A stretch of 64,000 nucleotides of DNA from Desulfovibrio sp. (GCA_031279825.1 JAITHT010000090.1:1-64000), one strand, 5' to 3'; positions 34,809 to 43,564 are shown, counted from the first letter of the stretch. Translations and numbers: made by a program. Notes: generated from the letters alone by a model not told the origin.

Positions 34809-36431
34809 ATGGTGAGCGGTAAGCCTATTTTGACCTTTGGCGATAACCGGTACGAGGTTTCTTCACAAAACCAGCAACGATCCGGCGGCGCGAAAATCCG
34901 TAAGGATCAGCCCCTGAGTACTTTCGCGTCATATTTGTCTGCTATGGACTATGGGGGAAAGGCCGAGGCGCAACAGAACAATCGCAAGTCCACGGGCGCG
35001 CAGGCAGGCGCCCAGGCGCGTCAATATACGCCTGTTCCGCAGCCGGCGAACACGGGGGGCGCGACAGGGCATGCCCTGAAAAGCGCCGAATCTTTCGCGC
35101 GGCGGGCTGCGGCGGGCTATCCTGAATTGAGCCGTGCCGGCATGGCGGAAAGGCATCGCGGCGATTCCCCCGGTGTTTCCCCATCCCGCCGGAATACCCC
35201 GGCGATTGGCGGCAACAGCAAGGTTGAGGCGGGGGCGTACGCCCGATCCGGCATGGAAGCATTCAATGGCGGCGGCAATATGGGGACGGCCCTTGCCCGG
35301 AAGCATATGCCGCGTATTTCCGGGCAAACGACTCTCGGCCGTTACGGTTTCGGCATGGTTGACACCCGTAAGGCGGATGCCGGCGTAAGCGCCGCGCAAC
35401 CGCGCGGCGCGGGACAAAAGTTTGACGGCGACTATGCGGGCTACGGCGGAAAATTGAAAAACGGCCAAAGTTTTCTCACGCACGGCTTCGGCGGAGGGAA
35501 TGCGGAACTGGCGTTGCGTAGCGTCGGCTACGATATGCGGGAAATGCAGCCCGATGTCACCTATGCCAGACGTCTGGATTCGGGCGCGGGCGTCGCCGTG
35601 CGTTCCGGAAAGACCGATTCCGGCGATGTCCGGCCGGCCGCCGCGGCCTATAGCGAAGGCGGCAAGGGCGCTCGCGCCGCCGATATGCCCGGCGGGTACG
35701 GGAAAACATCCGAGGGTCGGGCGGCGGTCGTTCCTTCCAGCCGTTCTTTGGCGCAATCTTTCTACACCATGGTCGATAAAGGGTTGGGGGCTCTGGCCGC
35801 GAAGTTCGAATCAGGTTCTGAGGGCATTTCCGCTATCGGTTTCGACCGTGTGGGAGGCACCTCGTACGGCAAGTATCAGATCGCTTCCCGTGTGGGCACC
35901 ATGGCGGCTTTTATCGAATACCTGGGAGAAAAGGCTCCGGACATCGCAAAACGGCTTCAGGCGGCCGGCCCGGCGAATACCGGCGGCCGTTCCGGCAAAA
36001 TGCCCGCCGAGTGGAAAAACATTGCCGGCGAAGAACCCGCCCGTTTCGAAAAGCTGCAGGAAGACTTCATCCTCGCCAGTCATTTCGAGCCGGCCATGCG
36101 CAGCATCAGCGAGAGCACGGGAATCGGCTTCGCCCACATGCCTGAGGCGCTGCAAGAGGTGCTTTTCAGTACCGCCGTACAGCACGGACCCTTGGGAGCG
36201 GTGCGTATTTTCAATCAGGCCATGAACAGCGTGGGCGTCAATAAACTGCGGAGCGGCAACGGCGTGGGCACTATAGTCTCGGAATCGTTCAAACGGGCGG
36301 GCAGGCAGCTTATCAAGCAGATCTACGCGCTGCGCGCCGGGCAGTTCAGTCTTTCCAGTTCGGAAGTGCAGACGGCGGTGAAAAAACGCCTGAGCCAGGA
36401 AATGAAAGAAGCGCTGGGGATGATGGTGTGA
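34809..36431 (+). CDS. Large protein with C-terminal lysozyme-like domain, unknown function
   Basis: 540 residues in two parts. Residues ~1-310 are low-complexity, Gly/Ala/Arg/Gln-rich, probably disordered. Residues ~320-540 form a conserved globular domain: AAKFESGSEGISAIGFDRVGG, TSYGKYQIASRVG, PANTGGRSGKMPAEWK, EVLFSTAVQHGPLGA. It resembles muramidase/chitosanase-like lysozyme folds, with the Glu of KFESG a candidate catalytic residue. No signal peptide is seen, so export would need another route, such as the flagellar apparatus. GGGAG precedes the ATG and a sigma-54 promoter lies upstream. The role is inferred only: perhaps peptidoglycan remodelling for flagella. Confidence 0.6.
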   Translation: MVSGKPILTFGDNRYEVSSQNQQRSGGAKIRKDQPLSTFASYLSAMDYGGKAEAQQNNRKSTGAQAGAQARQYTPVPQPANTGGATGHALKSAESFARRAAAGYPELSRAGMAERHRGDSPGVSPSRRNTPAIGGNSKVEAGAYARSGMEAFNGGGNMGTALARKHMPRISGQTTLGRYGFGMVDTRKADAGVSAAQPRGAGQKFDGDYAGYGGKLKNGQSFLTHGFGGGNAELALRSVGYDMREMQPDVTYARRLDSGAGVAVRSGKTDSGDVRPAAAAYSEGGKGARAADMPGGYGKTSEGRAAVVPSSRSLAQSFYTMVDKGLGALAAKFESGSEGISAIGFDRVGGTSYGKYQIASRVGTMAAFIEYLGEKAPDIAKRLQAAGPANTGGRSGKMPAEWKNIAGEEPARFEKLQEDFILASHFEPAMRSISESTGIGFAHMPEALQEVLFSTAVQHGPLGAVRIFNQAMNSVGVNKLRSGNGVGTIVSESFKRAGRQLIKQIYALRAGQFSLSSSEVQTAVKKRLSQEMKEALGMMV

Positions 36432-36439
36432 TGCCGGGT

Positions 36440-37846
36440 TTATCTGCCTTTTACGAGTTCCCGCATGTCGGAGGCCCGCCAGCCGCCGCCCAGCGCTTTT
36501 ATGAGATTTACCGCCGCGATCAGACTTTGCCCGCGCGTCCTGATGGCGTTGCTTTCGTTGGTTAACGCGGCTGTCTGGGTGCTTACCACCTGCAGGTAGG
36601 TGATCATCCCTCCCCGGTACTGGGAAAGGGACAGGCGCAGGGCAGTTTGCGAAGACAAGACCGCCCGCTCCTGAGCTTCTCTTTCCTTTTCGAGCAGCCG
36701 TAAGGCGGAAAGATTGTCTTCAACCTCCTTGAAAGCCTGCAGGCAGGTCCGGCGGTAGTTCGCCACCTGGGATTCATACGCGGCCCAAGCGACATCAGAT
36801 TCGGCCAGATGTCTGCCGCCCTGAAACAGGGAAAGGGCGGCGCTTGGTCCCACTGACCATGCAAAGAGAGGCGCGGCATGCCAGGCGGTGCCTTGCGCGG
36901 TTCTTTCCGCGTTGAGGGACAGCGTCGGGAACCAGGCTGCCCTGGCTTGCCCGATTTGTTCGTTGGCCGCTGCCATCTGGCGTTCCGCCGAGGCGATATC
37001 CGGTCGACGTTCCAGAAGCGCAGAGGGCAGACCTGTGGGGATGCGCGGCAGGTGCGCGTCCAGAGCGGCGCCCGGCAGGGAAAAGGAAGAAGGCATTTGT
37101 CCTGTGAGTATGGCGATTCCGTGCTCAAGTTCGCTGCGCTGTCTCTCTATGCCGGTAAGCTGGGCCTCGGCTGAAGCCAGTTGCGCCTCGGCCTGGGCCA
37201 CGTCCGTCAGTGTGACCATGCCCCCCCGGTATTGGCTGCGCGTTAATTGTACGGATTTGGCGTAGGCGGCAATGGACGAGTCGTACAGCTTGCACTGCGC
37301 GTCCAGACTTCGCAGTTGGAAATAGCTTTGAGCCAGATTCGCTTGCACGGACAGACGCATGGCCGCGTAATCGGCGGCCGAGGCCTCGGCCTGGGCTTTT
37401 GTCATTTCAAAAAAGGGCAGCGCGTTCCAGAAACTGATTTCCCACTGGGTATGCAGTCCCACGGAATACCTCGTCTGCGGGACCGTTCCTTCGACGCCGG
37501 ATCTCGCGCTTGAAGCCGGCAGGGAGACGCCGGGAAAAAAGGCTGATTGCGCCACGGAAATCTGCGCTATCGCCCTGCGCAGATTGGCTGCCGCCACGGC
37601 GATATCCTGGTTGGCGTTGCCGGCTTTGGCCATGAGCGCGTTGAGCGCCGGATCGCCGAACATCTCCCACCATGGTCCGCGTTCGAGAGACTCTCCGGGC
37701 GTGGCCGTTTTCCAACCTTTTTCCTCCTTGTATTGCAGGGGAGGCATATCCGCTATCGGCGCGGGCGCATACCGGGGGCTCAAGTTGAGGCATCCGCTGA
37801 GCAGCAGGGCAGGTATCAGGCATGCTGCCGAATAATACGATTTCAT
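36440..37846 (-). CDS. NodT/TolC-family outer-membrane efflux lipoprotein
   Basis: 468 residues. Signal peptide with lipobox LLSGC (Cys ~18), followed by the NodT start region LSPRYAPAP. Two TolC-like repeats each contain the helix signature (ISVAQSAFFPGVSLPAS; IGQARAAWFPTLSLNAE) and the RPDIASAERQMAAANEQIG motif. It forms the trimeric outer-membrane channel for tripartite efflux. I placed the start at 37846 (MKSYYSAA); upstream in-frame sequence overlaps the divergent HD gene. No pump gene is adjacent; the RND pair at 16426-20771 lacks an outer-membrane factor and may use this one. Confidence 0.93.
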   Translation of the reverse strand: MKSYYSAACLIPALLLSGCLNLSPRYAPAPIADMPPLQYKEEKGWKTATPGESLERGPWWEMFGDPALNALMAKAGNANQDIAVAAANLRRAIAQISVAQSAFFPGVSLPASSARSGVEGTVPQTRYSVGLHTQWEISFWNALPFFEMTKAQAEASAADYAAMRLSVQANLAQSYFQLRSLDAQCKLYDSSIAAYAKSVQLTRSQYRGGMVTLTDVAQAEAQLASAEAQLTGIERQRSELEHGIAILTGQMPSSFSLPGAALDAHLPRIPTGLPSALLERRPDIASAERQMAAANEQIGQARAAWFPTLSLNAERTAQGTAWHAAPLFAWSVGPSAALSLFQGGRHLAESDVAWAAYESQVANYRRTCLQAFKEVEDNLSALRLLEKEREAQERAVLSSQTALRLSLSQYRGGMITYLQVVSTQTAALTNESNAIRTRGQSLIAAVNLIKALGGGWRASDMRELVKGR

Positions 37847-37931
37847 GGCGTTGACCTTGTGCTGAAGATGCGGGGCACGCTTGATGGTATACCGCTGTTG
37901 CCGGAAAAAGCAAACACGGAAAGGGGAATCC

Positions 37932-38630
37932 ATGAAGGATACGGAAAGCGCTTCGTGTGACGCGCGGCCTGAAGGCAGCGACGAAACGGCGCGAAAACAG
38001 GGAAGTCCGGGGGACGGGTGCGCCCCCGTACGGAATTTGTCCGGGCGATCTCCCTTGATGCGCGTGACGGATTTTTTATTTGAGGCGGGCATGCTGCGAA
38101 AAACTCCGCGCAGCGGCTATCAGTTTTTGGGCAGCGGAAAAGAGAGCGTGGCCGAGCATTCCTTTCGGGCCGCGTTTATAGGCTATGTGTTGGCCCATAT
38201 GGCCGGCGTCGATCCGGAACATACGGCCATGCTCTGCCTGATTCATGATTTCCACGAAGCCAGGACGGGCGATTTCAATTATGTCAATAGCATGTATAAC
38301 GTCAGCCGTCAGCGTCCGGCCATGGAGCACGCGCTTCAGGGCACGGGCCTTGCCGACGCCCTGCTGCCTCTCTGGGACGAGCAGGATGCCGGACACACGC
38401 GCGAGGCGCAACTGGCCGGGGACGCCGATCAATTGGATCTTCTGCTGAATCTGGTGGAAGAGCGCAACCTGGGCAATCCTTACGCGGCCAGGTGGCTGGA
38501 GGCGGCCACGATGCGCGTCGTTACGGAGCAGGGAAAAGAACTGGCCCGGCAGATCCTTGAAGCGGATCATACCGACTGGTGGTTCAAAGGCCCGGATGCG
38601 GACTGGTGGGTGCATAAGAACAAAAAATAG
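37932..38630 (+). CDS. HD-domain phosphohydrolase (YfbR/HDDC2-like)
   Basis: 232 residues. The metal-binding HD residues are in SVAEHSFRAAF, LCLIHDFHEARTGD and the distal GDADQLDLLL Asp. This arrangement is that of YfbR/HDDC2 5'-deoxynucleotidases, which hydrolyse deoxyribonucleoside monophosphates. The N-terminal ~45 residues are charged and probably flexible. AAGGGG precedes the ATG at 37932. Divergent from the NodT gene (85-bp gap). Confidence 0.85.
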   Translation: MKDTESASCDARPEGSDETARKQGSPGDGCAPVRNLSGRSPLMRVTDFLFEAGMLRKTPRSGYQFLGSGKESVAEHSFRAAFIGYVLAHMAGVDPEHTAMLCLIHDFHEARTGDFNYVNSMYNVSRQRPAMEHALQGTGLADALLPLWDEQDAGHTREAQLAGDADQLDLLLNLVEERNLGNPYAARWLEAATMRVVTEQGKELARQILEADHTDWWFKGPDADWWVHKNKK

Positions 38631-38645
38631 GGGAGGAAGCGTGGC

Positions 38646-40298
38646 TTACCCGTCCGTTGCGGCGATGGGGAACCTCCAGTCGCCGCCGAAGCCGCGTTTG
38701 GAGAGGTGCAGGATGGGCGGGGCTTGGCGGCGCTTGAATTCCGCCCGCCGCATGAGGTCTTTGACCCGGGTCACCATATCGGGGGCATACCCTGTCGCGG
38801 CAAGCTCGGCGGCGCCGCATCCGTTTTCAATAATGTCATGAAGCAGGGGCTCCAGTTGTTCATAAGGCGGCAGCGCGCTTGAGACGTGCTCCGAGCGCAG
38901 TCCGGCCGAGGGGGGCTTGTTCAGAACGGCTTCAGGTATGCTTTTGGGTTTGACGCCGTTGTACCAGCGGCACAGACTGTATACCTGCCGTTTGTACAGG
39001 TCTCCGATGGGGCTGAGCCCGCCCGTCATATCGCCGTACAGGGTGCCGTAGCCCACCGCCGCCTCCGACTTGTTGCCCGTATTCAACAACAAGGCATTGA
39101 AGCGGTTGGCCCATGTCATGAGCAGGCTTCCCCGGATGCGGGTCAGGATGTTTTCTTCGGCGGGGCCGGTCAGGCCGCCGGTAAAAGACGAGGAGAACAC
39201 CTCATGAAAAGATTGCAGCAGGGAACTGATCGGCAGCATCTGGACGCGCATGCCCAGGGAAGCGGCCAGGGTCAGGCTGGCGTCTATACTGCCCGCGGGG
39301 GAATACGGCGAAGGCATGATCAGCCCGGTCACCTTGTCCGGGCCGAGCGCTTCGACGGCGACAGCGGCCACGAGAGCGGAATCCACTCCGCTTGACAGGC
39401 CGAGTACGATGGAACTGAAATGACATTTGCGGACGAAATCGCGTGTGCCGAGGACAAGGGCCTGCCAGAGTTCTTCTTCCGCCGACAAATCCGCCGCTAT
39501 GCTGCCTCCTTTTTTACTGGCGATATCCGTCATGAGCGTAGCCTCTTCAAAGGCGGGAGCCCTGGCCAGCAGCCTGCCGCCGCCGTCCAGGACGAGGCTG
39601 CCCCCGTAATACACCAGAGAGTCGTTGCCGCCTACCATGTTGACCGCCAGCACCGGCAGACGGTACTGCACGGCCAGCCATCTGAGCATGTTGTGATGCA
39701 GGGCGGCCAGCCCCTGTTCAAAGGGAAGGGCCGTCAGGTTGATGAGGCCGTCGGCGCCGCCGGAGGCAATGAATTCGGCCACGGGATCAGTGGTGAACAG
39801 ATAGCGGGATTGCCAGAAGGTACGGTCGTTCCAGACATCTTCGCCCACGGTGACGACAAGCCTCCAGCCCTTGTGGTGCAGCACCCCGCACGCTACTCCC
39901 GGCTCGAAGTAGCGCGTGTCCTCATGAATGCCGAAAGAAGGAAGCAATACCTTGCGGCCGATAACGCTCACCTTTCCTTCCTTCAGCAGCACGGCGCAAT
40001 TCTGGGTTTTTTTTCCCTGCGGAATGGGGTTGGCCACGGGAGCGCCGAGGAGGAGGGGTGGGAAGGAATTCTCCCGCCCAAGGCTCTCGGCCGTGGCGTG
40101 CAGGACGGTGCGGCAATCCTCCACAAAACCGGACTGCAGCAGCATATCGCCCGCATTGTGGCCGCACAGGGCCAGTTCAGGCGCCACGCATAATTCAGCC
40201 CCCTGTTCCGCGGCCCTTGCCACGGCCAAGGCAAGGGCCGCGGCGTTCGTCCGCAGATCACCCGTGACGGGGTTGCTCTGGATGAGCGCGATTTTCAT
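38646..40298 (-). CDS. nadE: Glutamine-dependent NAD+ synthetase
   Basis: 550 residues. The N-terminal nitrilase-type glutaminase (~1-260) has catalytic Glu in LCVAPELALCGH and Lys in GRKVLLPSFGIHEDTRYFEPG. At the usual Cys position the sequence is TVGEDVWND instead of CEDxW, so the glutaminase nucleophile appears to be Gly/Glu rather than Cys. The C-terminal ATP pyrophosphatase has LGLSSGVDSALVAAVA (SGGxDS type) and NKSEAAVGYGTLYGDM. The start overlaps the dapB stop by one base (TGATG), so the two are coupled. Confidence 0.93.
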   Translation of the reverse strand: MKIALIQSNPVTGDLRTNAAALALAVARAAEQGAELCVAPELALCGHNAGDMLLQSGFVEDCRTVLHATAESLGRENSFPPLLLGAPVANPIPQGKKTQNCAVLLKEGKVSVIGRKVLLPSFGIHEDTRYFEPGVACGVLHHKGWRLVVTVGEDVWNDRTFWQSRYLFTTDPVAEFIASGGADGLINLTALPFEQGLAALHHNMLRWLAVQYRLPVLAVNMVGGNDSLVYYGGSLVLDGGGRLLARAPAFEEATLMTDIASKKGGSIAADLSAEEELWQALVLGTRDFVRKCHFSSIVLGLSSGVDSALVAAVAVEALGPDKVTGLIMPSPYSPAGSIDASLTLAASLGMRVQMLPISSLLQSFHEVFSSSFTGGLTGPAEENILTRIRGSLLMTWANRFNALLLNTGNKSEAAVGYGTLYGDMTGGLSPIGDLYKRQVYSLCRWYNGVKPKSIPEAVLNKPPSAGLRSEHVSSALPPYEQLEPLLHDIIENGCGAAELAATGYAPDMVTRVKDLMRRAEFKRRQAPPILHLSKRGFGGDWRFPIAATDG

Positions 40299-41077
40299 CA
40301 GAGGATGTCTTGCATGGTGTAGAGTCTGCCGGGAGATCGACCGTACAGCCAACGCGCGGCGCGCAGCGCGCCGTTTGCGAAATTTTCCCGGGAGTGGGCA
40401 TGATGCGTTATTTCAATACGTTCACCGTGCCCCAGAAAATATACGGTATGCACGCCCGCCACATCTCCGCCGCGCAGGGTCTGTATGCCGATTTCCTTTA
40501 CCGGGCGTTCTCCCGTTATACCTTCCCGGTGATAGCAGGCGCTTTCCGCCAGCGTCCAGTTTTTCGCCGCGGCCAGACATTCCGCCAGACGTAAGGCCGT
40601 GCCGCTGGGAGCGTCTTTTTTTTGGCCGTGATGTATTTCCGCCACTTCAAGATCGTACTCCCCGCCAAGCAGGCGGGTCAGTTCCGGCAGCGTTTTGAGC
40701 AACGCGTTAATGCCGACGCTCATGTTCGGAGACCAGAGCAAGGGCGTTGTTTTCGCAATTTCGCTCAGTTCGTTTTTTTCCGCATCGGAAAAGCCCGTGG
40801 TGCCCACGACAAGCGCGGCGCCGATCCGGGCGGCCGCGCGCGCCGTGGACAGGGAAGCTGACGGAGCGGTAAAATCAATGACAAGCGCTCGAGCGTCTTC
40901 CTGCAAAAATATATTCACGTCTGTTTCCGCACGGCAGCCGCAGGAGGCGATGGCGGCTTTTTTTTCCTCCCGCTCGACAATGCCCGTCAGCGTGAAGTCG
41001 GCATCTTGCCGGATCAGCCGGATCAGGGTTTGCCCCATTCTGCCTGCTGCGCCCATGACTATTACCGGAATGCTCAT
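40298..41077 (-). CDS. dapB: 4-hydroxy-tetrahydrodipicolinate reductase
   Basis: 259 residues of the lysine/diaminopimelate pathway. NAD(P)-binding motif VMGAAGRMGQTLIRLI at the N-terminus, VVGTTGFSDAEKNEL in the middle, and the catalytic His-Lys motif EIHHGQKKDAPSGTALRLAE (~155). AGAGGAA precedes the ATG. It is coupled to nadE downstream. Confidence 0.97.
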   Translation of the reverse strand: MSIPVIVMGAAGRMGQTLIRLIRQDADFTLTGIVEREEKKAAIASCGCRAETDVNIFLQEDARALVIDFTAPSASLSTARAAARIGAALVVGTTGFSDAEKNELSEIAKTTPLLWSPNMSVGINALLKTLPELTRLLGGEYDLEVAEIHHGQKKDAPSGTALRLAECLAAAKNWTLAESACYHREGITGERPVKEIGIQTLRGGDVAGVHTVYFLGHGERIEITHHAHSRENFANGALRAARWLYGRSPGRLYTMQDIL

Positions 41078-41194
41078 AGAATTTCCTCTTTCGGCTACAA
41101 ATGACGTTGAGCGATACGGAGAAGACCTTTTTCGCGTACGGAAGCGGTGTGGAGGATTCCCGGGCGAGTATATCCTATAGCGTTTCGGGGCACC

Positions 41195-41221
41195 AGAGCC
41201 TTTTCAAAGTGAAAATGCCCT
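41195..41221. repeat. Short palindromic repeat at the moeB stop codon
   Basis: AGAGCCTTTTCA and TGAAAATGCCCT flank AAG. The right arm reaches into the stop codon of the MoeB gene (41220-41222). Same family as 17621, 32049 and 48304. Confidence 0.7.
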
Positions 41222-42392
41222 AATATTCCGGCATGGAGGGATCCACCTCTCTGGCCCAGGCGTTCATGCCGCCTTCCAGGTTCAGAAGCGGGCCGGGGTA
41301 GCCGTTTTCCAGGAGGCCGTAAATGGCGTTTGCGCTGTTTTCCCCTTTTTTGCAGACGATCACCACATCGCGTCCCGTATCCAGTTCGTGCGCGCGCTTG
41401 AAGATCTGGGCCACAGGAATGGAGAGGGCGCCCGGCAGCATCCCCAGTTCCAGTTCATGCGGCAGGCGCACGTCAATTATTTGCGGCGCATCTTTCCGCG
41501 TAAGGCGTTTATGGAGTTCCCGGGCGCTGATGCCGCGCACCGCATGCGCGTCCTCGTCTTTGACAAGCCCGCAAAAATCTTCATAGTCAATAAGTTCGAC
41601 GATTTCGGGATATTCGCCGCAGAGAGGGCAGCGCGGGTTTTTTTGCAAGCGGAATTCATGAAAACGCATGTTCCAGGCGTCAAAGGACAGCAGGCGATCG
41701 ACAAGAGGCCGGCCGCCGTCCAGAAGCAGTTTGATGGCTTCATTGGCCTGGATGCTGCCTATGATGCCCGGAAGCACCCCCAGCACGCCGCCTTCGCCGC
41801 AGGAGGGAATCGTGCCCGGGGCGGGCGGCTCGGGAAACAGACAACGCAGGCAGCCGCCCCTGCGGGCGTCAAAGACGCTGACCTGGCCTTCAAAACGGAA
41901 GATGGAACCGTAGACGTCGGGCTTGCCGAGAAGCGCGCAGGCGTCGTTGATTAAGTAGCGGGTGGGAAAGTTGTCGGCGCCGTCCACGATGACGTCGAAG
42001 TTCTGAAAAATGTCCAGGGCATTGCCGCTGCCGAGCCTGGTGTTGAATTCCAGTACCCGGATATGGGGATTGAGGCCGTGCATGCGTTCGCGGGCGGAGG
42101 CGGTTTTATGCCTGCCCAGAGATTCCGTGCCGTGGATGATCTGCCGCTGCAGATTGCTCGACTCCACAAGGTCGTCGTCCAGCAGCCCGATGGTTCCCAC
42201 TCCGGCGGCGGCCAGATACAACGCCAGGGGCGAGCCCAGTCCGCCGGCTCCCACCAGCAGCACCCTGGCCGCCTTGAGTCTTCTTTGCCCCTGCGGACCG
42301 ACCTGCGGCAGTATCAGGTGCCTGCTGTACAGGCTCATTTCCTCTTTGGAAAGAACCGGCAGATCCCCGCCGTTGCTGCTGTTTGCGGCCAT
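41220..42392 (-). CDS. moeB: MoeB/ThiF-type adenylyltransferase fused to rhodanese domain
   Basis: 390 residues. E1-like domain (~1-250) with the ATP loop LLVGAGGLGSPLALYLAAAG, zinc cysteines CLRC (~175) and CPLC (~248), and the crossover region IPSCGEGGVLG. The C-terminal rhodanese domain (~285-385) has VIVCKKGENS with a Cys in the active loop. It activates a MoaD/ThiS-type sulfur carrier and supplies sulfur. The start at 42392 follows the stop of a JAMM gene by one base; a longer open frame is that gene out of register. Confidence 0.93.
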   Translation of the reverse strand: MAANSSNGGDLPVLSKEEMSLYSRHLILPQVGPQGQRRLKAARVLLVGAGGLGSPLALYLAAAGVGTIGLLDDDLVESSNLQRQIIHGTESLGRHKTASARERMHGLNPHIRVLEFNTRLGSGNALDIFQNFDVIVDGADNFPTRYLINDACALLGKPDVYGSIFRFEGQVSVFDARRGGCLRCLFPEPPAPGTIPSCGEGGVLGVLPGIIGSIQANEAIKLLLDGGRPLVDRLLSFDAWNMRFHEFRLQKNPRCPLCGEYPEIVELIDYEDFCGLVKDEDAHAVRGISARELHKRLTRKDAPQIIDVRLPHELELGMLPGALSIPVAQIFKRAHELDTGRDVVIVCKKGENSANAIYGLLENGYPGPLLNLEGGMNAWAREVDPSMPEY

Positions 42393-42393
42393 G

Positions 42394-42720
42394 TCAGACT
42401 CCTTCGATAAAAGATTCGGGCACAAAGCGGGAACGATCGTCGGCGAGCACCCGGGAGAGCATTTCCCCGGCATTTCCCTTGACGATGGAAACAATGACGT
42501 AGGAATAAAAGGGCCAGGCATGTTCCAGATCATAGGCTGACGGCAGGGCAGGATGATCCGGATGGGAATGGTAATAGCCGAGAACCTCCAGGCCGCGCTT
42601 CAGGCCTTTTTGAATAGTAAGTCTACCGAAAAAGTAGTAATTTAGATTCTCGTTTTTGGCAAGATCCCCGAAAACAAAAGGCCCTTTACAAAGACCGCCG
42701 TGTGAGCTACAGGAGTAGCG
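42394..42720 (-). pseudogene. 5'-truncated JAMM/MPN (Mov34) metalloprotease
   Basis: The minus-strand frame 42720-42394 gives ~108 residues whose second half is clearly JAMM: LEVLGYYHSHPDHPALPSAYD, the HxHx7Sxx(D) zinc motif, followed by HAWPFYSYVIVSI. Such proteins beside MoeB/ThiF usually process ubiquitin-like sulfur carriers. The frame has no ATG, GTG or TTG start, a stop (42721-42723) precedes it, and the N-terminal region with the catalytic Glu is missing. I judge it truncated; a sequencing frameshift is the alternative. It ends 1 bp before moeB. Confidence 0.7.
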
Positions 42721-42749
42721 CTACGATCATAAGCAAGGAGTGCCCGAAT

Positions 42750-42857
42750 ATGGCTCACAAAAAAATTGAACGTCACAAAGAACTGCGGCGTAAACGCCAC
42801 CGCAGAGAACAGCGTCTGAAGCAGCGCATCCGCGAAGCCAGGACGGCCAAGGCATAG
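42750..42857 (+). CDS. Very small basic protein (35 residues)
   Basis: MAHKKIERHKELRRKRHRRE begins a 35-residue protein that is over half Lys/Arg/His with periodic charges, probably one helix. AAGGAG lies 10 bp before the ATG. I recall similar tiny basic proteins in Desulfovibrio genomes, which supports a real gene, but the function is unknown; RNA or ribosome binding is plausible. It lies head to head with the truncated JAMM gene. Confidence 0.7.
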   Translation: MAHKKIERHKELRRKRHRREQRLKQRIREARTAKA

Positions 42858-43212
42858 GCTGATTCTCTCCCGGAAGTGACCTGACGATATTTCCTCAGAA
42901 GTCATTCCATAATTCACTATGAAATGAAATCACCTGCAGGACGTGTTAACACTATAGAATTTTTGTTCTCCGGCAAGGAAGATGAGTCTGCCATGAGGGA
43001 ATATACTTTTACGGTATTTGACCGGGATGGCGGACACAATCTGACGCGGCCGGAGGGCAAAAAGGCATAGCGTTAACATGCCTTGGCCCTGGCGTAAAAT
43101 GTGCTGGCGAGACGGCTTGCGCAAATCATTTCAAAAGCGTATGGTAATCGCGCTCCCGACGCCGCACCTGAACGCGGCGCGAGTTGCGCGGAGCAAGTTC
43201 AAGGAGAGAGGT
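42858..43212. other. Intergenic region before the FmdB-type gene
   Basis: 355 bp. A 25-codon frame (42993-43070, beginning MREYTFTVFDRDGG) has a distant AAGGAAG but no recognisable homology; I do not call it. No clear promoter or terminator is visible. Confidence 0.4.
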
Positions 43213-43518
43213 ATGCCTATTTACGAGTATCGCTGTAGGGAATGTCATCAGGTTTTTGAAGAATGGAGCAAACAGGTCAACGACGGCAGCTTGTCGCGCA
43301 ACTGTCCTATTTGCAAGGGGCAAGCGAACCGTCTCATTTCCAACACGACTTTTGCCCTGAAGGGCGGCGGTTGGTACGTTACGGAATACGGCACGCATAA
43401 AAAGCAGGCCGCTGACGGCGGAGCGGAGCCGTCCGCCGGCAATGCCGCGACGGCGCCTGTGACGCCCGTGGAAGGAGGGGGCAAGCAAAGTTCCCCTTCT
43501 GCGGAGGCCAGAAGCTGA
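43213..43518 (+). CDS. FmdB-family zinc-ribbon protein
   Basis: 101 residues. The N-terminal zinc ribbon MPIYEYRCRECHQVFEE...CPIC has two CxxC knuckles (CREC, CPIC), the FmdB/putative regulatory signature. It continues with the usual FALKGGGWYVTEYG and a low-complexity Ala/Gly tail. AAGGAGAG precedes the ATG. The biochemical role of this widespread family is not settled. Upstream of purB, 46 bp, same strand. Confidence 0.93.
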   Translation: MPIYEYRCRECHQVFEEWSKQVNDGSLSRNCPICKGQANRLISNTTFALKGGGWYVTEYGTHKKQAADGGAEPSAGNAATAPVTPVEGGGKQSSPSAEARS

Positions 43519-43564
43519 CTCTTTTTTCACGCCTTTCGCCAAGGCGAGCGCGATGTGGTGATTT

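Noticed and set aside
42642-42917. 91-codon minus-strand frame
   Set aside because: It is antisense to the small basic gene, out of frame with the JAMM remnant and has no family features.
42993-43070. 25-codon frame MREYTFTVFDRDGG
   Set aside because: Ribosome site is too far and nothing similar is recognised; kept only as a note.
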